Shown: piece by piece, positions 1 through 8,871 of the stretch | How the letters are laid out: each line of letters begins with the position of its first letter | Numbering within the stretch: position 1 is the stretch's first letter | NCBI GenBank assembly: GCA_022763385.1 | Contig: JALEGQ010000190.1 | Span: 1 to 46,553 of the forward strand | DNA length: 46,553 nt | Direction: 5' to 3' | Origin: a bacterium | GTDB lineage: Bacteria; Bdellovibrionota_C; UBA2361; RFPC01 | The notes under the pieces: generated by a model | Database searches by the model: none | Told to the model about the DNA's origin: nothing | What the model saw: the letters and a program-made list of their open reading frames with translations, nothing else | Made by a program: the position numbers and the translations under genes

Positions 1-795
1 ACGAAGCAAGCAAGAAAGCGGTGGAGAAAGCGCCGTCGCCTCTTTCGAGAACTGACGGATTGCGGCCGACGAGTAGAGCTCTCACAGATTACTTCTGCCT
101 GCGAAGAGATTTCTGGCTTCGATACGACAGACGGAGGAGAGTATACTATCCGGATCATCAATGGGGAGCGGTGTTCACTCCAAGATTCGCCCGTTGTAGA
201 ACTCGAAATGCTTTTTGCCTTTTCCTCAGGTTCATGTACGGGAACTGTTCTTGACTCTCATACTGTCCTCACCGCAGCACACTGCCTTGAAAGAGAACCG
301 CGAGAGATAAGGGTCCACAGTGGTCGAGAGTCTGTAGAGGTCAGAAGTTATACCGTTCATCCGCAGTATAACCGACTTACCTATGAAAACTTGGAGGCGC
401 ATGATATCGCCATCGTAGAGACCGAAACACCGCTCTCTGTTCCCGCTGCACGCCTTCTCACCGGAGACGTCATTACGGGAGAAACGGCTATTATCGCGGG
501 ATATGGTTACGATCAGGAGGGAAACGCTGGAATACTTCGAGCAACCGATCTCTCAATTAGCTTTGTTGATGAGGACACCATCGCTTCAAGATATCGCCGT
601 GGAGATCGCAGAGGCAACACCTGCTTTGGTGACTCCGGTGGTCCACTCCTCGTACGACGTCTTGGAGAGTGGTTTCTCGCGGGTGTTACCTCAAACGGAG
701 ATAAGAGTGACTGTGGGCTTGGAGATACCAGCCGTTATTCAAACCTCACCCATAAGAGGAACCAGGAGTTTGTCGAGCAGCATAGAGCGAAGTGA
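1..795 (+). CDS. Secreted trypsin-like serine protease (S1 family), 5' end outside window
   Basis: The reading frame is open from base 1 to the TGA at 793-795, so the gene enters from the left and about 264 C-terminal residues are present. An ATG at 208 lies inside the protease domain and is not the start. The chymotrypsin-fold triad is complete: His in TAAHC (bases 280-282), Asp in HDIAIVE (403-405) and Ser in GDSGGP (634-636). A zymogen junction, R followed by IINGE, lies upstream near bases 155-170, so the enzyme is probably activated by cleavage after Arg. The residue at the bottom of the S1 pocket (189 in chymotrypsin numbering) reads Asn where trypsin has Asp, so Lys/Arg specificity should not be assumed. 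The segment before the junction is very basic. The gene ends 6 bp from the convergent stop of the 905-residue secreted protein. Family certain, substrate unknown. Confidence 0.88.
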   Translation, partial: TKQARKRWRKRRRLFRELTDCGRRVELSQITSACEEISGFDTTDGGEYTIRIINGERCSLQDSPVVELEMLFAFSSGSCTGTVLDSHTVLTAAHCLEREPREIRVHSGRESVEVRSYTVHPQYNRLTYENLEAHDIAIVETETPLSVPAARLLTGDVITGETAIIAGYGYDQEGNAGILRATDLSISFVDEDTIASRYRRGDRRGNTCFGDSGGPLLVRRLGEWFLAGVTSNGDKSDCGLGDTSRYSNLTHKRNQEFVEQHRAK

Positions 796-801
796 GGATA
801 C

Positions 802-3519
802 CTACTGACGCTTTTTCTTCTTTACCTTTTTTACCCGACTTGAGATGAAGCTGGTATCCGAACAACCTTCTGCCTTCGCATAGGCCCTGAGGCGCCGAGC
901 CTTTTTCCCTGCTCGAAAGGTAGTGCGATAGCTCTTCTTCCCTTTTTTATTGGTCTTGATTCGAACTGATTTGCGGGAAGTCTTCACTGAACGATTCTTT
1001 CTCGTTTCATCAAATCGAACCACCACCTGAGAAGCATCACCAGTGATTTTTCCACGAACGATCGCTTTCTTTCCACGAAGCTGAACCTTGGGCCGTCCCA
1101 CCACCGAGCAGCTTCCATTCTGACTACTTCTGTTTCCGAAGAGGCCATAGAACGAGAGATGAGTTACCGTAAACTGCTCACAACCATCGGCATCAGTTTC
1201 TGAGCTTGGAACCCACGAGCCGTTCTCTTGATTTGGATCCTCACTCAGTCCGTATACAGAACCTTCATCATCTTCGTTTTGGTCGCCGACCTGGCCCGGA
1301 ACTGTTTCATCCGGACAGAGCTTGAGATTCAGTGGCGAGTTGGAAAAATCAGTAACGGTCGTTCCATCTGATTTAAAGGCTTTAATCTCCAGGACATTAC
1401 TTGGAGTGTGCTGGCCTGGTGAATACTTCTCAGCCGTCTTAATCTCGACACATACCGTTCCACTGTTTGCGATTGCATTTGCGGGAACGATGAGCTGAGA
1501 GCCATTCTCTTCGTTATCTCCAATCGGAATGGTGCTCTGAGCTGTTGCATCAAAGCAAACATACTGGTTGATATATGCTCCAGCGGTAGAAAGCTCGATG
1601 GAGAGATCTTGTTCTCCTTCTGCGACCTGAAGCTCTACCTCAGAACCGCTGAAAAAGTTTTCTCCATCGACTACCTGACAGCCGATAAAGTATTCTCTTC
1701 CAGAAGCAAGAGAGAGAGAGCCTTCATACGTGGAGCTATCTCGTTGACTCAGCTCGATATAGGTCGAGCCCGCACCATGGGCGTAGCAGAACCCTCCGCT
1801 CCCAAGGTCATCATCGCCATCGGCTGAAATCGTCGTATTGACCGTGATATTCACCGTGGCGTCAGCCTGAAGTGCCTGGAGGACTACCTCCTCGCTTCCA
1901 TTCGATGCAACGAAAACCTCAACCCCAGCAGGAATGAGAGTACTTCCGTTGCCGCCAAATTGAGCGTCCTCTGGGAAACCGTCTACGAAGTAGGTTTTTC
2001 CGCCCTCGACCGGGATTTCGACTCCTCCTGGAGCACCGAACGATTGTTTGCCGGTAAAGAAGCCAAAATCATCCTGCTCTTCTTCTCCTGGAGTAAACTC
2101 GACTTGCTCTGTAACTGAGATCCACCCCGGAGTATCTTGTCCCTGAAAATCGAGAAGACTTACTCGAAGAGTGGCATTTGCGACACGAAGTGTAAAAGGA
2201 AGTGGTGCTGTTGCACCTGATGTTGCTGATGCATTTACGATGGAGAAGTCCGAGATATAGTCTGTTCCACTCTGAGAACTCACCAAAGAACGAACTGAAG
2301 TACCAGCTTTTCCGCCCCGAACAGAGAAACTTTCGAAACTCTCTTGAAAATAGTACCAACAAGAGTAGGTAACACCACTCAGCACAGAAAGCACCGCAGG
2401 CCCATCTGAAAACTGGCTAGAGTAGTTCGGAAAATGTTCGATCGCAGAGCCTTCATTCTCTGGGAGAAAGAGATCTACCCAACAGCCGACATCGATCTCC
2501 GTTCCGAGATCGTCCATATCGATCTCATTTCCCTCAGTATCTTGGAAAACGATCTCTAGTGTTGCATCCGGGGTCACGACCTCAATATCTCGCTCAAGGG
2601 TTTGGTCCGGCTCAATAGTAAAAGTCACCGGAGCATTTGCTGAATCTTCCAGATAGACACTACAGGTGAACTCCGTTCCTCCCTCTTCAGCAAATAAACG
2701 AATATCTCCGGTAGCCTCTCCTGGCCCATTCACGAATCCGTAGTAGTTCTGGTCAAACTCACCCGGAACAAAGCAGGAAAAAGAGACGAACTCTCCATCT
2801 TCTAAAGTAATTGCCTCATCTGCGGAGTTCTTCAATGTAAAACGAACAGTAGAGTTTAGAGCATCTACCTCAAGTCGAACGCTTGTTGTGCTTGCTCCAA
2901 TAGCAACATTTGGTGCGAAGGTATCACCGTACTGCTTTGGAGAATTGGCGTCGTATGAACTCACTCCAAAGCTACTTGTGACCGAATCTGGCACTCCAAA
3001 AGAAAACTCTCCATCATCATTCGTTATCCCAGAGCGATAGAGTGGCTCATCATCAAAGGTATTTTCAAAGGCACTGACATATATCCCCTCTACCCCTTGC
3101 TCGTTTGCAGCATCGACCACGGAGACCGTAACGATTCGTGTTGCGGCCTCCAGTTGAATCGCCTCAAGAGTAAACGTATCAGTGGAATCATCATATCGGC
3201 TGGAGTCTTTGGAGATAATGACATCTCTTTCAACATCGATAAGGACAGCACATTCAGAGCAGTCGGAAGAGATCGCCATTCGTGTAGCGATTTGGTAAGC
3301 CCCTTCCTCTATCGAGTAGAAAAACACCTCTCCCGTGCTCTCACTCGCCGTCGCCCCTGAAACGATATCGCCATCCCCATCAAGGAGTTCCACATAGGCG
3401 AGGGGAAGAGATTGATCCTGGGGACCGGAGAGCGGAAGGGAGACCGTTGTTACCGTCTCAGCAAAAGCAGAAGTAACGAGACTCAAGAAGAGAAGAGAGC
3501 AGAAAAAGGAGAGCTTCAT
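802..3519 (-). CDS. Large secreted protein with repeated beta-sandwich-like segments and a basic C-terminal tail
   Basis: The 905-residue product begins with a clear Sec signal peptide (short basic N-terminus, hydrophobic core, AFA cleavage site near residue 20). The body is acidic, rich in Ser, Thr, Gly and Glu, and repeats phrases such as TVSVVDAANEQGVEG and LRVSLLDFQGQDTPG. These resemble the carboxypeptidase-regulatory or transthyretin-like folds of surface proteins. About 15 Cys are scattered through it. The last 100 residues switch to a Lys/Arg-rich tail ending KKVKKKKRQ, which might bind LPS, nucleic acid or acidic polymers; that is inference. No catalytic motif was found. It converges on the protease gene with 6 bp between stops. 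I do not recognise a named family. Confidence 0.8.
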   Translation of the reverse strand: MKLSFFCSLLFLSLVTSAFAETVTTVSLPLSGPQDQSLPLAYVELLDGDGDIVSGATASESTGEVFFYSIEEGAYQIATRMAISSDCSECAVLIDVERDVIISKDSSRYDDSTDTFTLEAIQLEAATRIVTVSVVDAANEQGVEGIYVSAFENTFDDEPLYRSGITNDDGEFSFGVPDSVTSSFGVSSYDANSPKQYGDTFAPNVAIGASTTSVRLEVDALNSTVRFTLKNSADEAITLEDGEFVSFSCFVPGEFDQNYYGFVNGPGEATGDIRLFAEEGGTEFTCSVYLEDSANAPVTFTIEPDQTLERDIEVVTPDATLEIVFQDTEGNEIDMDDLGTEIDVGCWVDLFLPENEGSAIEHFPNYSSQFSDGPAVLSVLSGVTYSCWYYFQESFESFSVRGGKAGTSVRSLVSSQSGTDYISDFSIVNASATSGATAPLPFTLRVANATLRVSLLDFQGQDTPGWISVTEQVEFTPGEEEQDDFGFFTGKQSFGAPGGVEIPVEGGKTYFVDGFPEDAQFGGNGSTLIPAGVEVFVASNGSEEVVLQALQADATVNITVNTTISADGDDDLGSGGFCYAHGAGSTYIELSQRDSSTYEGSLSLASGREYFIGCQVVDGENFFSGSEVELQVAEGEQDLSIELSTAGAYINQYVCFDATAQSTIPIGDNEENGSQLIVPANAIANSGTVCVEIKTAEKYSPGQHTPSNVLEIKAFKSDGTTVTDFSNSPLNLKLCPDETVPGQVGDQNEDDEGSVYGLSEDPNQENGSWVPSSETDADGCEQFTVTHLSFYGLFGNRSSQNGSCSVVGRPKVQLRGKKAIVRGKITGDASQVVVRFDETRKNRSVKTSRKSVRIKTNKKGKKSYRTTFRAGKKARRLRAYAKAEGCSDTSFISSRVKKVKKKKRQ

Positions 3520-3659
3520 AGCGATTTCCGAAAAGAGATGCAGACGAACAGCAACGGAACAACGAGGAGGAATTACGTCGGATTGAACGAAAAGCTTTAC
3601 CCCTATCTCTTCTCTTTTACGTGTTAAGGAAGAATTGCAGAAATCTTAAATAATAAAGA

Positions 3660-4715
3660 TTACTTAGAGAGGGCGAGCTCTCCTTCGAGTCTCTGAGAGC
3701 GAACATCACGAAACTGAAGAGAAGAAAACGAAGTAATCTCTCTTTCCGAGACAAACTGTCGTATTCCGCTGAAGAATTTCTCCTTGGCAAATGGTGGCAT
3801 CGCCTGCATCGGAAAATCTTCGACAAGAACAACAAAGACATCGCCCTCAATAGCAAAATCTTGAATCTTCGGACCGGCAACTGGATTCTTGCTCAAGAAC
3901 TCTCCGAGTAAAACTCCGGCGTTCTTCGTGAGTTCTGGCAGCAGTTGGGCCGTTTCGTTGCCGTTTTTTTCCGGCTCAACAGCACCTGAGGAAGGAGGCG
4001 ACGACGCTGTGCCGTGCTGAGCTCGCTTGCGAATTCCCTTCAGGAACCCTTCCAATTTTTCACGAGCCTCAGGAGAAGGAGCCAACGCGAGTGCCCTCTC
4101 TCCCTGTCGCTCCATCTCTTGGAAGTTCCCCATCTGAGCAAAAGCAAGGGTAAGATATGCTCGCAACTGGAAGTCCTCTGGATTGCGATCAACAAGTTTC
4201 TGGAGAATGACTTGAGACTCATCAGCCCTTCCAAGAAAAGTAAGAGCGCTTGCATAACGAGCACGCACCGCGTCATCTTCCGGAGCCTGGGTGAGGTATC
4301 GCTCGTAGAACTCAAGTGCCTCCGGAAACCCTTGTAATTCAAACGACAGGTCTCCAAGCATCAGGAGAGCCTCTGCATCTTCTCCAGCGATCTGGAGCAC
4401 CTCTCGCAGTGCCTGGAGAGCCTCAAGCGAAGCCGCCTCTCGAGCGATCACCCCACTATTCGCCTTTGCAATAAGCTCCCGAGCAAGAGACATCCAGACC
4501 GTCCTCTCGCCAGGCCGAACTCGTGTGGCCTCCCGTAACCGAGTGATATCCGGATCCTCGTACTGAAACTGCCCCGAGTGATCCTCTGGAACAAACACCT
4601 CACGAGGAGGCTCGCCGGTAATCTGCTTCTGGAATGACCAAAGAGCAGCAAACACCCCCACCGAGCATCCCACCGTCACCAATACATACGCCACGACCCG
4701 TCCCATCGCCCCCAT
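3660..4715 (-). CDS. Membrane-anchored tetratricopeptide-repeat protein
   Basis: I chose the ATG at 4715 (351 residues). It lies 7-9 bases after a G-rich Shine-Dalgarno-like run, and the hydrophobic anchor starts at once (VVAYVLVTVGCSVGVFAALW). A longer frame to 4856 would run through a REP-like palindrome and is unlikely. After the single membrane helix come several TPR units, for example LLMLGDLSFELQGFPEALEF and the following FLGRADESQVIL and AYLTLAFAQMGNF segments. The C-terminal third has a Ser/Pro/Glu linker and an unassigned domain. The arrangement recalls the CcmH/CycH-type TPR proteins of cytochrome c maturation, but no other ccm gene is nearby, so only a scaffold role is supported. 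The RAYT-like transposase gene begins 113 bp upstream on the opposite strand. Confidence 0.78.
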   Translation of the reverse strand: MGAMGRVVAYVLVTVGCSVGVFAALWSFQKQITGEPPREVFVPEDHSGQFQYEDPDITRLREATRVRPGERTVWMSLARELIAKANSGVIAREAASLEALQALREVLQIAGEDAEALLMLGDLSFELQGFPEALEFYERYLTQAPEDDAVRARYASALTFLGRADESQVILQKLVDRNPEDFQLRAYLTLAFAQMGNFQEMERQGERALALAPSPEAREKLEGFLKGIRKRAQHGTASSPPSSGAVEPEKNGNETAQLLPELTKNAGVLLGEFLSKNPVAGPKIQDFAIEGDVFVVLVEDFPMQAMPPFAKEKFFSGIRQFVSEREITSFSSLQFRDVRSQRLEGELALSK

Positions 4716-4734
4716 ACTGCCACACCCCCCCTTT

Positions 4735-4759
4735 TTCACAAAGTGTCCGACACCCCGAA
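4735..4759. repeat. REP-like palindrome, copy 1 (degraded right arm)
   Basis: The left arm TTCACAAAGTGTC is followed by a single C and a right arm GACACC that then decays. The 15-base core AAAGTGTCNGACACC is shared with the copies at 5832-5855 and 11963-11989, all in the same orientation. It sits 70 bp upstream of the RAYT-like gene start. Confidence 0.75.
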
Positions 4760-4828
4760 AAATCAAGAAATTACGCAACAAATCTCTGCCAGGGACGATT
4801 AGAGATATACACAACAACGGAGTAGTAA

Positions 4829-5791
4829 ATGGGGAACGACATACGAATAGAAACAACGAATTTGGGGAACTTCACCACGATCCGCACCTGCGGAAACCGT
4901 ATCTGGTTCACCGGAGATCAGCAGCTTGAGAACACAATTCTCGGCAACCTGGCCCAGTGCCTGGCACGCTACAAGGCAAAGATCCATGCCCTCGCGCTAG
5001 AGGGCACCCACAAGCATGAGCTCACCCTTTTTCCGGAAGGAGGTCAGAGTAAATTCTTCCGTGACTTCAATGCCTCCGTAACTCGTGCCGTAAAGCGCCG
5101 TTATCCCAAGCTTTTTCAGCATGAGGAGGGGGCATCTCTATGGAGAAGAAGATTCTCCGGAGAGCATATTCCGACCGACCAAGATATTGAAGACAAATTC
5201 TTCTATATCGTCCTTCAACCGGTAAAAGATGGCCTTGTCGATAGCATTGAGAAGTATCCAGGTTACAACTGTTTCGAGGATGCCGTTCACGGAAGAACGA
5301 GAAGGTTCAAGGTGGTGGACTGGTCTAAATATAATAGCCACAAGCGGTGGAAGAAAAAAATCAATATAAAGGACTACACTTCGTACCATGAGCTTACCTA
5401 CGCCCGGCTCCCGGGATACGAGGACCTTTCTCAGGATAAATATGCAGCGTTGATGAGAAAAAAGCTTAAAAGTCGAACGAAAGCCCTCGTAAATGCTCGA
5501 AAAAAGACAGGAAAAAAATTTCTGGGGCGAGAGCGACTTCTACGAGTATTGCCCGGAACTCGGAATCCAAATTCAAAGGAAAGTGCTCCATATCAATCAC
5601 GTCCCAGAATACTCTGCAGCTGTCCAAAAACGAAAAAGATATTTCTGCAGTGGTATTATGATATTCAGGACGCTTATAAGAGAACCTCAATAGAGTACCG
5701 AGCAGGGAGGTGTGAGGCCTCGCTTTTTCCAGTAGGAACGCATCCCCCCGGGAGTGGTGCAACTCTCCACCGAGCAGAGCCTACTGGGTAG
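4829..5791 (+). CDS. REP-associated tyrosine transposase-like protein (Y1_Tnp / IS200-like HUH fold)
   Basis: The 320-residue protein has the Y1 transposase layout. The HUH pair is His61-Lys-His63 (ALALEGTHKHELTLF, where relatives have ALMPNHVHLL), followed by the helix SKFFRDFNASVTRAVKRRY. Next come LWRRRFSGEHI and YIVLQPVKDGLV, whose Tyr126 matches the catalytic tyrosine before the usual NPVRAGLV phrase. The C-terminal segment FLGRERLLRV...FPVGTHPP matches the extension of a RAYT subgroup as I remember it, so I read the frame as intact. The start has a CGGAG ribosome-binding site 6 bases upstream. RAYTs are single-copy domesticated transposases that bind and process REP palindromes. Here palindromes of one type lie on both sides. 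The gene runs against its neighbours, as expected for an insertion. Mobility today is not shown. Confidence 0.8.
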   Translation: MGNDIRIETTNLGNFTTIRTCGNRIWFTGDQQLENTILGNLAQCLARYKAKIHALALEGTHKHELTLFPEGGQSKFFRDFNASVTRAVKRRYPKLFQHEEGASLWRRRFSGEHIPTDQDIEDKFFYIVLQPVKDGLVDSIEKYPGYNCFEDAVHGRTRRFKVVDWSKYNSHKRWKKKINIKDYTSYHELTYARLPGYEDLSQDKYAALMRKKLKSRTKALVNARKKTGKKFLGRERLLRVLPGTRNPNSKESAPYQSRPRILCSCPKTKKIFLQWYYDIQDAYKRTSIEYRAGRCEASLFPVGTHPPGSGATLHRAEPTG

Positions 5792-5831
5792 CACAACAAC
5801 CAAACCGTCTACCTCACCAGGATTTCCAAAA

Positions 5832-5855
5832 CTCAAAGTGTCAGACACCTTGTGA
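5832..5855. repeat. REP-like palindrome, copy 2
   Basis: CTCAAAGTGTC, a central A, then GACACCTTGTGA. It lies 40 bp after the RAYT-like stop and 15 bp before the recJ stop, in the same orientation as copies 1 and 3. It could form a hairpin at the 3' ends of both converging transcripts. Confidence 0.8.
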
Positions 5856-5870
5856 TTTGTGAAAGAAGGA

Positions 5871-7658
5871 TTACTGGGAAAGTTGGACGGCTTGGAGGTT
5901 TATCTGCATTTCGGTGTTTCCGAAATAGGTGTTGAGGTCAGCTTTTCCTACGATGTCTACGGTGTGACCGACTACGAGGGCTGGGTGGCTCACTGTCCGC
6001 CACATCATACCGGAGATCTCGTGTTTTCCATCAGAGAGGGTTGCCTTGATGTGTGCGTCTTTTAAGAGCTTAATTGACTTTACTTTCAGGGAGCGGAGTA
6101 GGAGTTGAGGGCTCGGATTTCCAATTCCGAGAGGCTCAAACCTTCTTAACTCACGAACTACTGCCGGAGTGAGTTCGCTGAGATTACATTCTGTATCAGC
6201 CTCAACGGTAGGATGAGTTTCTATATCCTTGAGCATCTCTTTGCTCTCTGCTTCGAACGCTCGAGCGAACATCTCTACATTCTCTTCGGCAAGGCTAAAA
6301 CCTCCGGCTCCATCATGGCCTCCGAACTGGATCAAATGATCCTGAACTCGGCTGAGGAGTTCAACAACACTCATTCCCTTTATTCCACGCACCGATCCTT
6401 TAAACTTTCCATCGTCATAACCAAGAACAGCTGCCGGTCGATAGAAATGCTCCACTAAGCGCTGGGCAACTATGCCGATTACTCCGGTATGAAAATCCTT
6501 ATCCCATACGACGAGTCCATCCGGCAGTCCATCTGGGGAAGAGCTCTGTCTTTCTTGAATTTGCTGTAACGCACCAGTTTTCACCTTCTCCTCAGTCGCC
6601 TGTCGCTCGAGGTTTAGACGGTGAAGTTTCTTTGCGAGTTTTTCTGCTTTTTTCTCACTATTAGTGGTAAGGAGATCTATAACAAGCTCTCCACTAACCA
6701 TTCGGCCAGCAGCATTCAGTCGTGGACCTATCCCAAAGGAGACATTGGAACAGGTAATGTTTCCTCGCGCGCCAATAACACTTTTGAGCGCGTTTAAACC
6801 GACTCGTTCCGTTTTAGAGAGATTCTCTAGCCCCCTGCGTGCAATAATTCGATTTGCTCCACGCAACGGAACCATATCGCAGATCGTACCGAGGCAGGCG
6901 AGATCGAGATATTTTTTCGGATCAAGGTGCTCTTTTTTTTCTTGCGCAACATGAGAATACTTCTCTTCCTGCAACTTTCGGTTGAGAACGACGATAAGGT
7001 ACCAACCAAGTCCTGCGGCACAGAGAGTTCCTTCTGCAAATCCACAACCTTCTTGATGAGGATTAACAAAAATATCTGCGGGTGGATTCTCTCGTACGTG
7101 ATGATGATCTATGACAATGGTAAAGAGATCATGTGAACGAGCAAGTTCCAGTTCAGTGCCATTTGTCGTTCCATAGTCGATTGTAAGTAAGACCTTATGT
7201 CCATGCTTTTTCGCATCGAGTACGATTCTTTCGTTCAGTCCATATCCCTCATGGAAACGGTCAGGAACATATACCTGAGAACGTATTCCTGCCTTCTTGA
7301 GGAAATCGTGAACAAGAGAACCACCGGAAAGTCCATCAACGTCAAAGTCACAAGCGATAGCAATTCCTCTGTCTTGCGTCCCATACTCCAGAATTGCTTC
7401 TGCTGCCGCTTCGATGTTCTTTAATTGAGAGGGGTCGGGAAGTCCGCTCTTGAGGGTAGGAACGAGATAGTTCTTTAAATCTTCACCAACAGAAAAACCT
7501 CTTGCCGAAAGAACTCGACTTGTAAGCGGGCTAAGCGAAAAGGAGTAGGAGATCTCTTCCGCAGCCTCTAATACCTGTTCTCGGACGCGAACTCTCTTCA
7601 AAATTTTAGGAATAGGGGTGTTCTTTTTATGGCCGCTCATTAAGGAAGAGCGTATCAC
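5871..7658 (-). CDS. recJ: Single-stranded-DNA-specific 5'-3' exonuclease RecJ
   Basis: The protein has the DHH/DHHA1 architecture. Counting from my start these are: motif I CDFDVDG (about 103-109), motif II LTIDYGTTN (Asp about 161), the DHH triad in VIDHHHV (about 184), then NPHQEGC, and in the DHHA1 half GGHDGAGGFSL. RecJ degrades ssDNA 5' to 3' in RecFOR recombination, mismatch and base-excision repair, using Mn or Mg held by the Asp/His residues. I chose the GTG at 7658 because AAGGGAG lies 5 bases upstream; it gives 595 residues, close to the family norm. An ATG at 7640 is six codons further in and lacks a binding site. An ATG at 7826 would overlap the upstream gene by 104 bp. The gene probably shares a transcript with the upstream minus-strand genes. 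Confidence 0.93.
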   Translation of the reverse strand: MIRSSLMSGHKKNTPIPKILKRVRVREQVLEAAEEISYSFSLSPLTSRVLSARGFSVGEDLKNYLVPTLKSGLPDPSQLKNIEAAAEAILEYGTQDRGIAIACDFDVDGLSGGSLVHDFLKKAGIRSQVYVPDRFHEGYGLNERIVLDAKKHGHKVLLTIDYGTTNGTELELARSHDLFTIVIDHHHVRENPPADIFVNPHQEGCGFAEGTLCAAGLGWYLIVVLNRKLQEEKYSHVAQEKKEHLDPKKYLDLACLGTICDMVPLRGANRIIARRGLENLSKTERVGLNALKSVIGARGNITCSNVSFGIGPRLNAAGRMVSGELVIDLLTTNSEKKAEKLAKKLHRLNLERQATEEKVKTGALQQIQERQSSSPDGLPDGLVVWDKDFHTGVIGIVAQRLVEHFYRPAAVLGYDDGKFKGSVRGIKGMSVVELLSRVQDHLIQFGGHDGAGGFSLAEENVEMFARAFEAESKEMLKDIETHPTVEADTECNLSELTPAVVRELRRFEPLGIGNPSPQLLLRSLKVKSIKLLKDAHIKATLSDGKHEISGMMWRTVSHPALVVGHTVDIVGKADLNTYFGNTEMQINLQAVQLSQ

Positions 7659-7722
7659 AGAGCTCCCTTCTTTCCATAGTGAAGCCGTACGGTGCTCTTT
7701 AGAAAGGGCAGATCTTGGCGGT

Positions 7723-8244
7723 TTATTCAGCTCGTCGAAGATAATCTGACGGGAGGGATTCTGGTTCCGAAAAGAGCGTTCTTCGTTTTTCCCGAAGTGT
7801 TTGCTCCACTGCTTTTGAGGCAGCATCTATGACGGTGGTTTCCAGCTTTTCCATGCTCTTGATAATCGCTTCCATCTTTTGTACGGCGAGCGAATCTCCT
7901 TCGAGTTGGGGCTCAATCTCAGCAAGCCTCATCAGCACTGATTTTTCAGTCTCGTAGATGTCTTTGCCAACCTTTCGAGCAATGGTAATAGGAACTTGAC
8001 CCGTCATGTTCTCCAGCAATTCATCATAATCTCGCTTCATCTTCTCTTGTTTTTGAGCAAGAAGTCCTTCGACTTTCTTCAAGAGACCAAAGGTCTCTCT
8101 GTTGAGTCGTGTCCTCTCTTTCGCAGCGGTTCGAAGCGAGAGTAATACCGTTATTGCGGTTCCGAGGTTGAGTATAACAACGCCGGCAAGGGAGACTCCC
8201 CACCAGCTATTGTTCGTTATGAGATCTGCCAAATTCCCCGCCAT
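7723..8244 (-). CDS. Membrane-anchored coiled-coil protein, function unknown
   Basis: This 173-residue protein has one N-terminal membrane helix (about residues 14-37, WWGVSLAGVVILNLGTAITV). A long, charged and probably coiled-coil cytoplasmic region follows (LLKKVEGLLAQKQEKMKRDY, then a second helix around residues 95-155). No catalytic motif is visible. The shape resembles small chemoreceptor-like or RmuC-like scaffolds, without enough sequence to claim either. It sits 64 bp upstream of recJ on the same strand, so co-transcription is likely, but a link to repair is only positional. I do not recognise the family. Confidence 0.7.
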   Translation of the reverse strand: MAGNLADLITNNSWWGVSLAGVVILNLGTAITVLLSLRTAAKERTRLNRETFGLLKKVEGLLAQKQEKMKRDYDELLENMTGQVPITIARKVGKDIYETEKSVLMRLAEIEPQLEGDSLAVQKMEAIIKSMEKLETTVIDAASKAVEQTLREKRRTLFSEPESLPSDYLRRAE

Positions 8245-8366
8245 CGATCCTGTTCCTTCATCTTTAGATGCAGCAAGAGAGAGGGATGACGCTATGGTAA
8301 GTCTCTGTTAATACTGAATTAAAGAACGTTTTTGTAAGGTCTCTTCCTTTATCGAGGAGGGAGCGC

Positions 8367-8846
8367 TCAGCGTTTCAGCTCTCGGAGGAGAAGAAAATCT
8401 TCGAATTCTCGCAGCGGCATGAGATAGCTGGAAAGACGAAGTGGTGCGGCAATTGTTCGCACCTCAGCGGAGCTGCACCACCGCCACGATTCGAATTCTG
8501 GCGGCTTACAGGCGGTGAGGTCAATGTCGTGATCCTCTCCCAAAAATTCAACAAGCCAGAACGTCTGGGATTGCCCGCGATACGTCCTTGTTCCGTAATG
8601 GCGCACCTCTTCCCATTCGTACGTGTGGGTCGAGCGGAGCTGTTTCTCTAGAGAGAGCAGTTTCCGAGGAACTCCGATCTCCTCCTCTAATTCTCGAAGT
8701 ACCGTTTCTTCTGCGCTATCTCCCGGATCTATCCCACCTTGTGGAAATTGCCAGTGTCCTGGAGAGCCAGCTCGCTCTCCGACTAGAAGCTGATCTTCTC
8801 GGTTGAAGAGAAGGCAACAGACATTTGGGCGTAACGGGTGGTTCAT
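8367..8846 (-). CDS. rppH: RNA pyrophosphohydrolase (Nudix family)
   Basis: The Nudix box is complete: GGIDPGDSAEE followed by RELEEEIG, giving G-x5-E-x7-RE-x2-EE-x-G. The order RPNVCCLLFN, WQFPQGGI, then QTFWLVEF and PEFESWRW follows RppH/NudH closely. That enzyme removes pyrophosphate from 5'-triphosphate RNA ends (also diadenosine polyphosphates in relatives) and so starts RNase E-dependent decay. I chose the ATG at 8846 (159 residues) because the family begins about six residues before RPNV. A GTG at 8900 would add 18 residues and overlap the upstream ATPase gene by 29 bp, with no visible binding site. Confidence 0.88.
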   Translation of the reverse strand: MNHPLRPNVCCLLFNREDQLLVGERAGSPGHWQFPQGGIDPGDSAEETVLRELEEEIGVPRKLLSLEKQLRSTHTYEWEEVRHYGTRTYRGQSQTFWLVEFLGEDHDIDLTACKPPEFESWRWCSSAEVRTIAAPLRLSSYLMPLREFEDFLLLRELKR

Positions 8847-8871
8847 CGTTTCAAACCATGCCTTCAGAGTA

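Noticed and set aside
4829-4987. Minus-strand extension of the TPR gene to 4856 and overlapping short ORFs
   Set aside because: They run through the REP-like palindrome and the transposase promoter region; the ATG at 4715 has the binding site and starts the membrane helix.
5493-5693. Alternative frame at the RAYT 3' end suggesting a frameshift at the run of A near 5512
   Set aside because: The main frame continues with FLGRERLLRV and FPVGTHPP, which fit the C-terminal extension expected for this transposase subgroup, so no frameshift is needed.
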